The translations under genes and the position numbers were made by a program. The notes beneath the pieces are model-generated. The model was not told where the DNA came from, did not search any database, and worked only from the letters and a program-made list of their open reading frames with translations. From Nonomuraea sp. SYSU D8015 (lineage in GTDB: Bacteria > Actinomycetota > Actinomycetes > Streptosporangiales > Streptosporangiaceae), in contig NZ_VJYI01000008.1 of NCBI RefSeq assembly GCF_008065375.1, forward strand, positions 372,001 to 436,000: DNA of 64,000 nucleotides, read 5' to 3'. Positions 52,172-60,505 of the stretch are shown in pieces. Numbering within the stretch: position 1 is the stretch's first letter; each line of letters opens with the position of its first letter.

Positions 52172-53028
52172 GCGCCGTCGAGGAGCACGCGAACGAGCCC
52201 ATCGTGCCGCTGCGGCGGCCCGGCCGGTGGGCGGCCGCGGCGGTGCTCGCGGTGCTGGCCGCGATGGCGGTCAGCTTCGTGGTGACCACTCCGGCGCTCC
52301 GGCTCGACCTGGTGGCGGGCTACCTCCTCGAGCGGTCGATCATGCGCGGGCTGCTGCTCACGATCGAGCTGACGGTGCTCGCCATGCTTGTCGGCGTCGT
52401 GCTCGGCACCGCGCTGGCGATCATGCGGCTCTCGGACAACCCGCTGCTCCGGTGGGTCGCCGCCGCGTACGTGTGGCTCTTCCGCGGCACGCCCATCCTG
52501 GTGCAGCTGCTGTTCTGGTTCTTCCTCGGCGCGGTGATGCCGCGGATCAGCCTGGGCGTCCCGTTCGGTCCCGAGTTCTTCTCCGTGCCGGTCAACGTGC
52601 TGATCACGCCGTTCACCGCGGCCATCCTCGGTCTCGGGCTGAACGAGGCCGCGTACATGGCCGAGATCGTCCGGGCGGGCATCGGCTCGGTGGATCGCGG
52701 GCAGCGGGAGGCCGCGGAGGCGCTCGGCATGCGGCCCGCGCTGGTCTACCGGCGGGTCGTCCTGCCGCAGGCGGCGCGGATGATCGTGCCGCCGACCGCC
52801 AACGAGACGATCTCGATGCTCAAGCTCACCTCGCTGGTGCTGGTCATCGGCCTGCCCGACCTGCTGACCAGCGCTCAGCTCATCTACGGCCGCAACTTCC
52901 AGCAGATCCCGCTGCTGATCGTGGCGAGCATCTGGTACCTCGTGCTGACCACGCTGCTCACCTTCGCCCAGTCCAAGCTGGAACGGCGGCTCGGCCGCTC
53001 GGACGTCCACGTCGGAGGCCACGCATGA
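52168..53028 (+). CDS. Polar amino acid ABC transporter permease
   Basis: 286 residues with an N-terminal tail, about six membrane helices and the HisM-type motifs: TIELTVLAMLVGVVLGTALA, WLFRGTPILVQLLFWFFLG near residue 105, and EAAEALGMRPALVYRRVVLP near 185 (the EAA loop contacting the ATPase). Overlaps both neighbours by four bases. Confidence 0.93.
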   Translation: MSAVEEHANEPIVPLRRPGRWAAAAVLAVLAAMAVSFVVTTPALRLDLVAGYLLERSIMRGLLLTIELTVLAMLVGVVLGTALAIMRLSDNPLLRWVAAAYVWLFRGTPILVQLLFWFFLGAVMPRISLGVPFGPEFFSVPVNVLITPFTAAILGLGLNEAAYMAEIVRAGIGSVDRGQREAAEALGMRPALVYRRVVLPQAARMIVPPTANETISMLKLTSLVLVIGLPDLLTSAQLIYGRNFQQIPLLIVASIWYLVLTTLLTFAQSKLERRLGRSDVHVGGHA

Positions 53029-53786
53029 CCGAACTGCTCCTCGCGAGAGGTGTGCGCAAGAGCTTCGGGAAGGTCGAGGTGCTGAAGGGCATCGACCTGA
53101 CCGTCCATCCGGGTCAGGTGGTGTGCCTGCTCGGCCCGTCGGGCTCGGGCAAGTCGACGTTCCTGCGTTGCGTCAACCACCTCGAACGCCTGGACGCCGG
53201 TGAGATCTGGGTCGACGGCCACCTGGTCGGCTACCGCCGCGCGGGCGGCAAGAAGTACGAGATGCGCCCCCGCGAGGTCGCCGACCAGCGGCGCGACATC
53301 GGCATGGTGTTCCAGCGCTTCAACCTCTTCCCGCACCTCACGGCGCTGGAGAACGTCATGGAGGCGCCCCGGCACGTGCTCGGCCGCCCCCGCGAGGCCG
53401 TCCGGCAGGAGGCGCTCGACCTGCTGCGGCGGGTCGGCCTGGAGGAGCGGGCCGGCCACTACCCCGCCCAGTTGTCCGGGGGCCAGCAGCAGCGGGTGGC
53501 GATCGCCAGGGCGCTGGCCATGAAGCCCAAGCTCATGTTGTTCGACGAGCCGACCAGCGCGCTCGACCCCGAGCTCGTCGGCGAGGTCCTCGATGTGATG
53601 AAGGACCTGGCTGGGGCGGGGATGACGATGATCGTGGTGACGCACGAGATCGGGTTCGCCCGGGAGGTCGCCGACCACGTCGTGTTCATGGACGACGGGC
53701 TGGTCGTCGAGGCGGGGCCGGCCGCGGAGCTGATCGCCAGTCCCCGGCACCGGCGGACGCAGGCGTTCCTGGCCAAGGTCCTGTAG
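53025..53786 (+). CDS. Polar amino acid ABC transporter ATPase
   Basis: 253 residues, GlnQ/HisP type. Walker A GPSGSGKSTFLRCVN near residue 38, Q-loop MVFQRFNLFPHLTA, signature LSGGQQQRVAIARAL near 147, Walker B LMLFDEPTSALDPE, H-loop VVTHEIGFA. It completes the importer. The TPP enzyme gene follows after eight bases, so the operon continues into metabolism. Confidence 0.95.
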   Translation: MTELLLARGVRKSFGKVEVLKGIDLTVHPGQVVCLLGPSGSGKSTFLRCVNHLERLDAGEIWVDGHLVGYRRAGGKKYEMRPREVADQRRDIGMVFQRFNLFPHLTALENVMEAPRHVLGRPREAVRQEALDLLRRVGLEERAGHYPAQLSGGQQQRVAIARALAMKPKLMLFDEPTSALDPELVGEVLDVMKDLAGAGMTMIVVTHEIGFAREVADHVVFMDDGLVVEAGPAAELIASPRHRRTQAFLAKVL

Positions 53787-53794
53787 GAGGAGCG

Positions 53795-56059
53795 ATGAGG
53801 AGAACAGGTGGTGATCTGGTCGTCGAGTCGCTGGCCGCGCTCGGCGCCACCATGGTGTTCGGCGAGCCGGGGCAGCACGCGCTCGGCCTGTTCGACGCGC
53901 TTCGCCGGTCCCCATTGCGTTACGTGGGATGTCGTACCGAGCTGAGCGTCGCGTACGCCGCCGACGGGCACGCCCGCGCGACCGGCTCGGTCACGCCTTT
54001 CCTGGTCTCCACCGGCCCCGGCGCGCTGGGCACTCTGCCGGCGCTCATGGAGTCCCGTACGGCGAGCGTCCCCGTCCTGGGCGTCAGCAGCCAGATCCCG
54101 GCGGACGGGCTGGGCGGCGGGCGCAAGGGCTACCTGCACGAACTGCCGGACCAGGCAGCCTCCTTCAGAGACGTCGTGAAGTCGGTCCACGTGGTGCGCA
54201 CGGCCGGCCAGATCCCGTCGGCGCTGGCCGAGGCGTGGGAGATCGCGCTGACCGTGCCCGCGGGGCCGGTCTGGGTGGAGATCCCGCAGGACGTGCTGTT
54301 GGGTGAGACCGGGATCCCCGCGGTGACCGAGCTCCGGATCGCGCCGAAGCCGCTCTTCCCGCGTCCCGAGCTCGTCGCCGCGGCGGCGGACCTGCTGGCC
54401 GGGGCGGCGACGCCGGTGATCCTGGCCGGAGGCGGGGTGGTCCGGGCGGGTGCGCAGGCGGCCCTGCTGGAGCTGTCCGAAGCGCTGGACGCGCCGGTCG
54501 CCACGACCTTCGGCGGGAAGGGCGCGTTCCCTTGGGAGCACCCGCTGTCGCTCCAGTCGTGGCTGGAGGACCGGCATCTGACCGCGTTCCTGGAGGACGC
54601 GGACGTGCTGCTGGTGGTCGGGTCGGGGCTGGGGGAGCTGTCCAGCAACTACCACACGATGCGGCCCCGTGGCCGGCTCATCCAGGTGGAGGCCGACCTG
54701 GGCAAACTGGAGTCCAACCACCCGGCCCTGGCCCTGCACGCCGACGCCCGCCTCGCCCTCGAAGCCCTGACCACGGCCGTGAAAGAAGCGACCCGCACCC
54801 CGGCCCACCTGCCCGGACTCCCCTCGAAGTCCCACACCCGGACAACGCCCGCCCCGGCAACCCCCACCCCATGGCCGCCCGGCCCACCGCCCCACGGCAC
54901 GGGCACCCACGACGGAGCGGCCCACGGCGGAGCGGCCCACGGCGGAGCGGCCCACGGCGGAGCGGCGTCCTGCCTCGCGCCCCACGGCGCGGCACCGCCC
55001 GACTCTCCGCCCCAGGGCGCGGCGGCGCACAGCGGAGCGGCGCACGACCGGGCGGCGTCCGGCCCCCCAACCCCTGCCCCGGAGACACACAGGCGAGTGG
55101 CCCACGCCCCAGAGGCCGCCGGCCCGACGACACCCCACTCGACGCCTCCCGCCCCAGAAGCCCGCGCCTTGGGAACTCCCAAGCCCGCGACCCCCACCCC
55201 GGAGGCGTCCAACCCAGCGACCCGCACCCCGGAGGCGCCCGACCCAGGGACCCGCACCCCGGAGACGCCCGACCCAGGGACCCGCACCCCCGAAACGCCC
55301 AACCCAACGACCCGCACCCCGGGGATGCGCGGTAGGGCGGCGGAGACCAGCCGGTCCGTGGCAGCGGACACCGGCCCCGGCACAGTAGCGGGTACCTCAG
55401 ACGGCGCCCCCGGCACCGCGGACACCGACCGTCGCACAGTGGAGGCCTTTGCTGACGTCGGCCGCGGCGCGTTGGCCCGGGCCGCGGTGCGCGAGGTGCT
55501 CGCCAGGGTCGGTGAGCGGCTTGACGCGCAGGGGCTCGGGGCCGAGCGGGCGGTGCTGGCGGCCGTGGAGCGTGCGTTGCCGCGGGAGGCACTGAGCTTC
55601 TGGGACATGACGATCCTGGCGTACTGGGCATGGTCGGCCTGGCCGCGGGCGATGGAGTCGGCGCAGGGCGCGGGCGGGCTCGGCTACGGGCTGCCCGCCG
55701 CCCTCGGCGCAGCCGCCGCGACCGGCGGCCCGGTGCTCGCCGTCTCGGGCGACGGCGGCGCCATGTACGGCCTGGCCGAGCTGGCCACACTCCGCCAGCA
55801 CGACCTCGACGTGACCTGGCTGATCGTGGACGACGGCGGCTACGGCATCCTCCGCGAGTACATGACCGACGCGTTCGGCACGGCCACGGCAACCGAGCTG
55901 GCCAGGCCGGACTTCGTGGCCCTCGCGGCGGCCTTCGGCGTGCCCGCCTGCCGGACCACTCCGGAGAACCTGGAGCACGACCTCGCGCGGGCCCTGCGGA
56001 CACCGGGTCCGCACGTCGTCGTTCTCCCGGCGACCCTTCACATGTTCGCCCCCTCCTAG
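53795..56059 (+). CDS. Thiamine pyrophosphate-dependent enzyme with large repeat insertion
   Basis: 754 residues, acetolactate-synthase-like (usual ~550). The N-terminal PYR domain has VFGEPGQHALGLFDAL and catalytic Glu in YVGCRTELSVAYAADG near residue 49. The central domain is normal to about 340 (GRLIQVEADLGKLESNHPAL). Residues ~350-545 are Pro/Thr/Ala/His-rich tandem repeats. The C-terminal PP domain resumes near 560 with GLGYGLPAALGAAAATG, VSGDGGAMYGLAELATL (GDG) and WLIVDDGGYGILREYM. It follows the amino acid importer, suggesting a 2-oxo-acid step in catabolism of the imported solute. RBS AGGAGCG precedes the ATG. Confidence 0.82.
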   Translation: MRRTGGDLVVESLAALGATMVFGEPGQHALGLFDALRRSPLRYVGCRTELSVAYAADGHARATGSVTPFLVSTGPGALGTLPALMESRTASVPVLGVSSQIPADGLGGGRKGYLHELPDQAASFRDVVKSVHVVRTAGQIPSALAEAWEIALTVPAGPVWVEIPQDVLLGETGIPAVTELRIAPKPLFPRPELVAAAADLLAGAATPVILAGGGVVRAGAQAALLELSEALDAPVATTFGGKGAFPWEHPLSLQSWLEDRHLTAFLEDADVLLVVGSGLGELSSNYHTMRPRGRLIQVEADLGKLESNHPALALHADARLALEALTTAVKEATRTPAHLPGLPSKSHTRTTPAPATPTPWPPGPPPHGTGTHDGAAHGGAAHGGAAHGGAASCLAPHGAAPPDSPPQGAAAHSGAAHDRAASGPPTPAPETHRRVAHAPEAAGPTTPHSTPPAPEARALGTPKPATPTPEASNPATRTPEAPDPGTRTPETPDPGTRTPETPNPTTRTPGMRGRAAETSRSVAADTGPGTVAGTSDGAPGTADTDRRTVEAFADVGRGALARAAVREVLARVGERLDAQGLGAERAVLAAVERALPREALSFWDMTILAYWAWSAWPRAMESAQGAGGLGYGLPAALGAAAATGGPVLAVSGDGGAMYGLAELATLRQHDLDVTWLIVDDGGYGILREYMTDAFGTATATELARPDFVALAAAFGVPACRTTPENLEHDLARALRTPGPHVVVLPATLHMFAPS
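54911..55320 (+). repeat. In-frame repeats inside the TPP enzyme gene
   Basis: Four 15-base units of GGCGGAGCGGCCCAC type (54911-54970) encode His-Gly-Gly-Ala-Ala. Five 30-base units (55171-55320, phase ending ACCCGCACCCC) encode TRTPEAPDPG and variants; neighbouring units differ by a few bases. All preserve the reading frame. Confidence 0.9.
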
Positions 56060-56199
56060 CGCTTGTTCGTACGGCCCCGACGCGAACCTGGTCAGCAAGC
56101 CGTTCGGTGAGTGAGCACGAGGAGGGCGGATCCTCGCCGACATCGGCCTGTCCTTCATCGACCTGGCCAAGAACGCCGCCGACCCGGCCGGCGAGTACG

Positions 56200-57243
56200 T
56201 CAACCGCTCTCCCCAGACCTCCGCACCACGACCTTGATCTCTTCACGCCGGTCCATGGCCCGGTAGGCGCCGGCGATGTCGTCCAGCGGCACCTCGGCGG
56301 TGAAGACGGGCGAAGGATCGAGCGTTCCGCCGAGGACGTCGGCGACGAGCGCGTCGAGATAGACGCGGACCGGCGCGACCCCCGCCCGCAGGCCGACATT
56401 GGCCCGGAAGAACCGATAAAGGTCCACCTGAGTGACGCCGTTGGGCACCCCGACCGACCCGATGGTCCCGCCGGGACGGGTCACGGCCAGCGCGAGATCG
56501 AGTGCGGACTGTGTGCCGACGCACTCGGCCACCGACCCGGCTCCACCACCCGTACGCTCGACGACCAGCTCGGCGGTCCCCGGACCGTCGGCGTGGAGGA
56601 CATCGGTGGCGCCGAACCGCCGCGCCAGGTCCGCCCGGTCCGGGTGACGGACGACGGAAATGATCTGCTCGGCCCCGGTCCGCCGGGCGGCCAGCACCGC
56701 GCACAAACCCACGGCGCCGTCGCCGATCACCACGACGGTCCCGCCGCGGACGACTCCGGCCAGGACGGTGGCGTGGTGCCCGGTGGCCATGACGTCGGTC
56801 AGCGGCAGCAGCCGCCGGGCGAGGTCGTCGTCGACGTCGGAGCGGATGGGGACCAGCGTGGCGTCCGCGAACGGCACGCGCAGCCCCTCGGCCTGGCCCC
56901 CGTCGTCGGCCCCGCCCCAGAACCCGCCCCTCCCGCAGGACGTCGGGACCCCGTCGCGACACGCCGGGCACCCGCCGTCCGCGAACGCGAACGGCGCCAC
57001 CACGAGATCCCCTTTCCGCACCCGCGCGACCTCCGGGCCCGTCTCCTCCACGATCCCGATCCACTCGTGCCCCATCCGATCCCCCGGGCGGAACGCCTCT
57101 AGCCCTCGATAAGGCCACAGATCGGACCCGCAGACCGCCGCCAACGACACCCGGACCACCGCGTCTGTCGGCTCGCAGATCACCGGATCCGGCACGTCCA
57201 CCAGCCTGACGTCCCCCACCCCATGCAGAACAGTCCCCTTCAT
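56200..57243 (-). CDS. Zinc-dependent medium-chain alcohol dehydrogenase
   Basis: 347 residues. Catalytic zinc ligands: Cys in AAVCGSDLWPYRG near residue 38 and the His-Glu of GHEWIGIVEE near 59. The structural zinc lobe is reduced (GGCPACRDGVPTSCGRGG, three to four Cys near 91-104). The Rossmann motif is VVIGDGAVGLCAVLAARRTG near 170, and the start MKGTVLHGVGDVRLVDVPDP is typical. It oxidises or reduces an unknown alcohol with NAD(P). It is divergent from an Lrp regulator. The 140 bases between it and the TPP gene contain no clear gene. Confidence 0.9.
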   Translation of the reverse strand: MKGTVLHGVGDVRLVDVPDPVICEPTDAVVRVSLAAVCGSDLWPYRGLEAFRPGDRMGHEWIGIVEETGPEVARVRKGDLVVAPFAFADGGCPACRDGVPTSCGRGGFWGGADDGGQAEGLRVPFADATLVPIRSDVDDDLARRLLPLTDVMATGHHATVLAGVVRGGTVVVIGDGAVGLCAVLAARRTGAEQIISVVRHPDRADLARRFGATDVLHADGPGTAELVVERTGGGAGSVAECVGTQSALDLALAVTRPGGTIGSVGVPNGVTQVDLYRFFRANVGLRAGVAPVRVYLDALVADVLGGTLDPSPVFTAEVPLDDIAGAYRAMDRREEIKVVVRRSGESG

Positions 57244-57335
57244 GACCAGGAACGCTATGCTGTCACCCCCTGGCCGGAACATGCCGAAGCGAAGGCATCC
57301 AGCCGCCTCGACCATCGATCCGGAGGCCTTCAGCC

Positions 57336-57821
57336 GTGTCAGCCGTCGAAACGCCGCCCCTCGACTCCATCGACCTGACGATCATCCGCGAGCTGGCCCG
57401 CGACGCCCGGATCAGCCTCGCGGAGCTGGGCCGCCGGGTCTCCCTGAGCCGGCCCGCGGTGGCAGAGCGGCTCCGCCGGCTGGAGGACTGCGGCGTGATC
57501 CAGGGTTACGGCGCGCAGATCGATCTCGCCCGCCTCGGGCTGGGCCTGCAGGCCAGGGTCGCCCTGCGCCCTCACCACCGCTCCAGGAAAGATGCGAACC
57601 GCCTGCGCGAACGCCTGCTGTCGACCGCCCACGTGTTGTCCTGCGTCCACGTGACCGGCCACAACTGCTATGAGCTCGCGATCGCCGTACGGGACGCCCG
57701 CCACCTGGAAGAGGTGCTGGAGGAGCTCGGCACGCTCGGCGAGACGACGTCCTCGGTCGTGCTCTCCGAGCTGGTGAACCCGCGCGACGTGGACGTCGCC
57801 ACCTGGGTCGCCCCACGCTGA
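57336..57821 (+). CDS. Lrp/AsnC-family regulator
   Basis: 161 residues from GTG at 57336: HTH DLTIIRELARDARISLAELG then RRVSLSRPAVAERLRRLEDC, and a RAM domain with CVHVTGHNCYELAIAVRDAR near residue 108. It probably controls the divergent alcohol dehydrogenase; a dyad ATGCC/GGCAT at 57281-57298 lies in the gap. The C-terminus SELVNPRDVDVATW is common in this subgroup. Confidence 0.88.
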   Translation: MSAVETPPLDSIDLTIIRELARDARISLAELGRRVSLSRPAVAERLRRLEDCGVIQGYGAQIDLARLGLGLQARVALRPHHRSRKDANRLRERLLSTAHVLSCVHVTGHNCYELAIAVRDARHLEEVLEELGTLGETTSSVVLSELVNPRDVDVATWVAPR

Positions 57822-57844
57822 GCCAGCCCCCCTCATCGAGAGCG

Positions 57845-59050
57845 TCATCGCGCCGTCGCTCCGGCCCGCGACCGGCCGGACGCCGGAGTGAGCGACCAGA
57901 GGGACGCCGCCATGAGCAGCGCCGTCAGCCCGCCGCAGATCATCACGGCGGACACCGAGAAGGCGTCGACGACGGCGCCGCCGGCGAGCGCCCCAAGGGC
58001 GAAGGTCGCCTGGAACGAGGAGGTGAAGACCACCGTGGCCGCTTCCGGCGCACGGGGTGCGGCATCGAGGAACAACGCCTGGGAGCAGACCGGCACCCCG
58101 CCATAGGCCAGTCCCCAGAGCACGAGCAACCCGACGGCCCCGGCGACCGTGGTGCCGGCCACGGGCAACAGCAACGTGGTGACCGCGATCAAGCAACCGC
58201 AGACCACGAAGGCCTGCCGCGGCCGGGCGCCGACGGCCTTGCCCGCCAGGAAGTTGCCCGCGATCCCGGCGATCCCGTACGCCAGCAGGACGGCGCCGAC
58301 GGCCGCCGGCGGCAGGCCGGTGACGTGCTCGAGGAACGGTGTGACGTAGGTGTAGGTGCCGAAGTGCGCCAGCACGACGAGGAAGGTGGCCAGCAGCGCG
58401 ATGCGGGTTCCCCGGTCACGCAGGAGGCCGAGCAGCACGTGGGGGCTGGTGACCTGGCGGGCCGGCAGCGGCGGCAGCACGATCAGCAGCGCGACCAGGA
58501 CCAGCATCGCCAGCGCGGCCAGGCCGAGGAACGCGGTGCGCCAGCCGGCGAGGTGCCCGACGAAGGTTCCGACCGGTACGCCGAGCACGGACCCCAGCGG
58601 CACGGCCGAGAAGATCACGGCGGTGGCGGCCCCGACGGACGACGGCGGCACCAGGCGTCCGGCCAGTCCCGCCCCGATCGACCAGAAACCCCCGATGGTG
58701 AGCCCGACGAGAACCCGGGAGACCAGCACGACCCAGTAGGAGCCGGCGACGGCCGCCAGCACGTCGGCGGCGGCGAGCACCCCCATGAGCACGCACAGCA
58801 TCACCCGGCGATCCAGCCGGGCGGTGGCCAGCGTCACGGCGGGCGCGGCGATGGCTGCGACGACGCCGGGCAGGGTCATGGTCAGCCCGGCCGTGCCGTC
58901 GGAGATCGCGAACTCGGCGCCGATGGTGGTCAGCAGGCCGATGGGCAGGATCTCGCTGGTGACGATGGCGAAGATGCCCAGCGTGATCGAGATGACGGCG
59001 AGCCAGTTGAGGAGCGGCGGGCGCGGCTGAGTCAGCGTTGTCGTCGACAT
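57845..59050 (-). CDS. DHA1-type MFS exporter
   Basis: 401 residues, 12 helices. The N-terminus WLAVISITLGIFAIVTSEIL followed by PIGLLTTIGAEFAISDGTAG marks the AraJ/YdhP/Cmr-like drug-sugar exporter group; motif C-like SAVPLGSVLGVPVGTFVGHL is near residue 150. Substrate unknown. It is divergent from a small membrane protein gene, with AT-rich palindromic DNA between. Confidence 0.87.
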   Translation of the reverse strand: MSTTTLTQPRPPLLNWLAVISITLGIFAIVTSEILPIGLLTTIGAEFAISDGTAGLTMTLPGVVAAIAAPAVTLATARLDRRVMLCVLMGVLAAADVLAAVAGSYWVVLVSRVLVGLTIGGFWSIGAGLAGRLVPPSSVGAATAVIFSAVPLGSVLGVPVGTFVGHLAGWRTAFLGLAALAMLVLVALLIVLPPLPARQVTSPHVLLGLLRDRGTRIALLATFLVVLAHFGTYTYVTPFLEHVTGLPPAAVGAVLLAYGIAGIAGNFLAGKAVGARPRQAFVVCGCLIAVTTLLLPVAGTTVAGAVGLLVLWGLAYGGVPVCSQALFLDAAPRAPEAATVVFTSSFQATFALGALAGGAVVDAFSVSAVMICGGLTALLMAASLWSLTPASGRSRAGATAR

Positions 59051-59163
59051 GGTCCCCTTCGAGAAGAAGCGAGCGAACTATGGACGACCAGCCAAGCAGC
59101 GACGAAACAGCAAACACCGGCAGATTTCAGACCACACCGTCACTGCCTCGCACCCTCGAACAA

Positions 59164-59185
59164 TATGTAGGCTGCCTATATGTAG
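59164..59185. promoter_or_regulatory. Operator-like repeat between MFS and membrane protein genes
   Basis: TATGTAG occurs twice with a 15-base period (59164-59170, 59179-59185), and TAGGCTGCCTA (59168-59178) is an 11-base dyad. This is the most AT-rich spot nearby and sits 23 bases before the plus-strand start. No regulator gene is adjacent, so the protein that binds it is unknown. Confidence 0.55.
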
Positions 59186-59207
59186 ACAGTCTTCACCAGG
59201 AGGGCCG

Positions 59208-59849
59208 ATGGCACCGTCCTCGCGCAACCTGCTCGTCTGGCTGCACACCGTGACGTCGGTCGGCTGGATGAGCCAGGCGCTCGCCCTGCTGGCCCTCACC
59301 GCCCACAGCATGCTGACCGGCGACCGCACCGGCTACGAGATGGCACACCTGCTCGACACCCACGTGCTGCTCCACCTCGCCAACGCCGCCATCCTCACCG
59401 GAATCATGCTGGCGGCGATGACCAGATGGGGCTTCTTCCGCTACTGGTGGGTGCTGACGAAGTTCGCCATCACGATGACCCAGCTCTACGCGGCCATCTT
59501 CCTGCTCAGCCCGAGCCTGACCGCACTGGCCGAGGGGCGGCGCGCCACCGACCCCGCCCTCCTGGCCGCCACGGCGCTCATGGCCTCGGCCATCGCCTTC
59601 CAGGCGTGGCTGTCGGTGGCGAAGCCGTGGAAACGCACTCCTTGGGCGGAAGCGCGGTTCGACGTCCCGCCACCGCCCGGGTGGGCGACCGCCGTCACGG
59701 TGCTGGCGCTCGTGCTGGACTACCTCCTCGCCGAAGTGGTCTTCGGGCACGCGGCGCCCCTGTTCACCGCGCTCACCGCTGTCGGCTACCCCATCTGGCG
59801 CGGGTTCAGGCTGGCCGGGCGCACCTCGGGACGTACGGCCGGCAGGTAG
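59208..59849 (+). CDS. Integral membrane protein of unknown function
   Basis: 213 residues with four to five membrane helices and a VWLHTVTSVGWMSQALALLA opening that resembles DUF2269-type proteins with a conserved His in helix 1. A second buried motif is TRWGFFRYWWVLTKFAITM near residue 71. AGGAGGG precedes the ATG. It is divergent from the MFS exporter across a shared operator-like region. Confidence 0.65.
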   Translation: MAPSSRNLLVWLHTVTSVGWMSQALALLALTAHSMLTGDRTGYEMAHLLDTHVLLHLANAAILTGIMLAAMTRWGFFRYWWVLTKFAITMTQLYAAIFLLSPSLTALAEGRRATDPALLAATALMASAIAFQAWLSVAKPWKRTPWAEARFDVPPPPGWATAVTVLALVLDYLLAEVVFGHAAPLFTALTAVGYPIWRGFRLAGRTSGRTAGR

Positions 59850-59863
59850 GCCGCCCGGAGCCG

Positions 59864-60397
59864 CTATTCCGGAGTGCCTGCGTACGTACCCGGACCCCGC
59901 TCACGACGAGCCCGGATGCCCACGACCAACAGCACGACAGCACTCCCGTAGCCGAACACCTGCAGCAGACGCCACAGCATCCACGGGACCCTCCCCTCCC
60001 ACCCCGCACAGCCGAGCAGCAGGAAGTACGAGAACGCGTAGAACACCCAGTCCAGCGCCACCACGCCGACGACCAGGACGGCCACCACCCCGACCACCGT
60101 CCCGGCCCGCCGCCCCGCCCAGGCGGACACCAGGCCCGAGAGGAGGACGCTCAGCGACGGCAGGCCGTTCAGGACCAGACCGCTCATATACGTATCCGCC
60201 CAGGTCTGCCGCAGACGAAGCCACGTCTCATGCAGGTCGGACCACAGGTCAGCCAGGCGTGACGGAAGAGGGCCGTAACCGGCGCAGCCGACCGCGCCAT
60301 CGCCCTCGAAGAGCTCCGGCAGCCACAGGGACAGGAAGCTCAGGACGCACACCAGCAGCGCGCCCAGCCACCACCGAAGGTAACGCCATCGGGACAT
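59864..60397 (-). CDS. Hypothetical membrane protein
   Basis: 177 residues with four hydrophobic segments (about 9-27, 78-93, 97-125, 145-162) and a hydrophilic loop near 30-70 containing VGCAGYGPLPSRLADLWSDL. I recognise no family. It is convergent with the preceding gene, 14 bases apart. Confidence 0.5.
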   Translation of the reverse strand: MSRWRYLRWWLGALLVCVLSFLSLWLPELFEGDGAVGCAGYGPLPSRLADLWSDLHETWLRLRQTWADTYMSGLVLNGLPSLSVLLSGLVSAWAGRRAGTVVGVVAVLVVGVVALDWVFYAFSYFLLLGCAGWEGRVPWMLWRLLQVFGYGSAVVLLVVGIRARRERGPGTYAGTPE

Positions 60398-60505
60398 GGG
60401 CCGCCTTCCCCTAGGTCAAGATCGACGCGGACCATTGTCCTGTCTTGGGCCGGCCGCCGATGCAGCGGTACAAAAGCATCGCCGTCGATCAGGCGCTGCC
60501 GGGTC

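Noticed and set aside
55171..55320. Regular 30-base repeats resembling a CRISPR array
   Set aside because: The repeats are contiguous without spacers, keep the reading frame of the TPP enzyme and vary gradually, so they are a coding minisatellite.
56060..56199. A short frame reading ILADIGLSFIDLAKNAADP between the TPP enzyme and the alcohol dehydrogenase
   Set aside because: It looks like a possible gene fragment but has no start, no clear family and only about 35 codons; too little to annotate.
57281..57298. ATGCC/GGCAT inverted repeat as an Lrp operator
   Set aside because: Arms are only five bases and AT content is low; it is mentioned with the Lrp gene but not claimed as a separate site.
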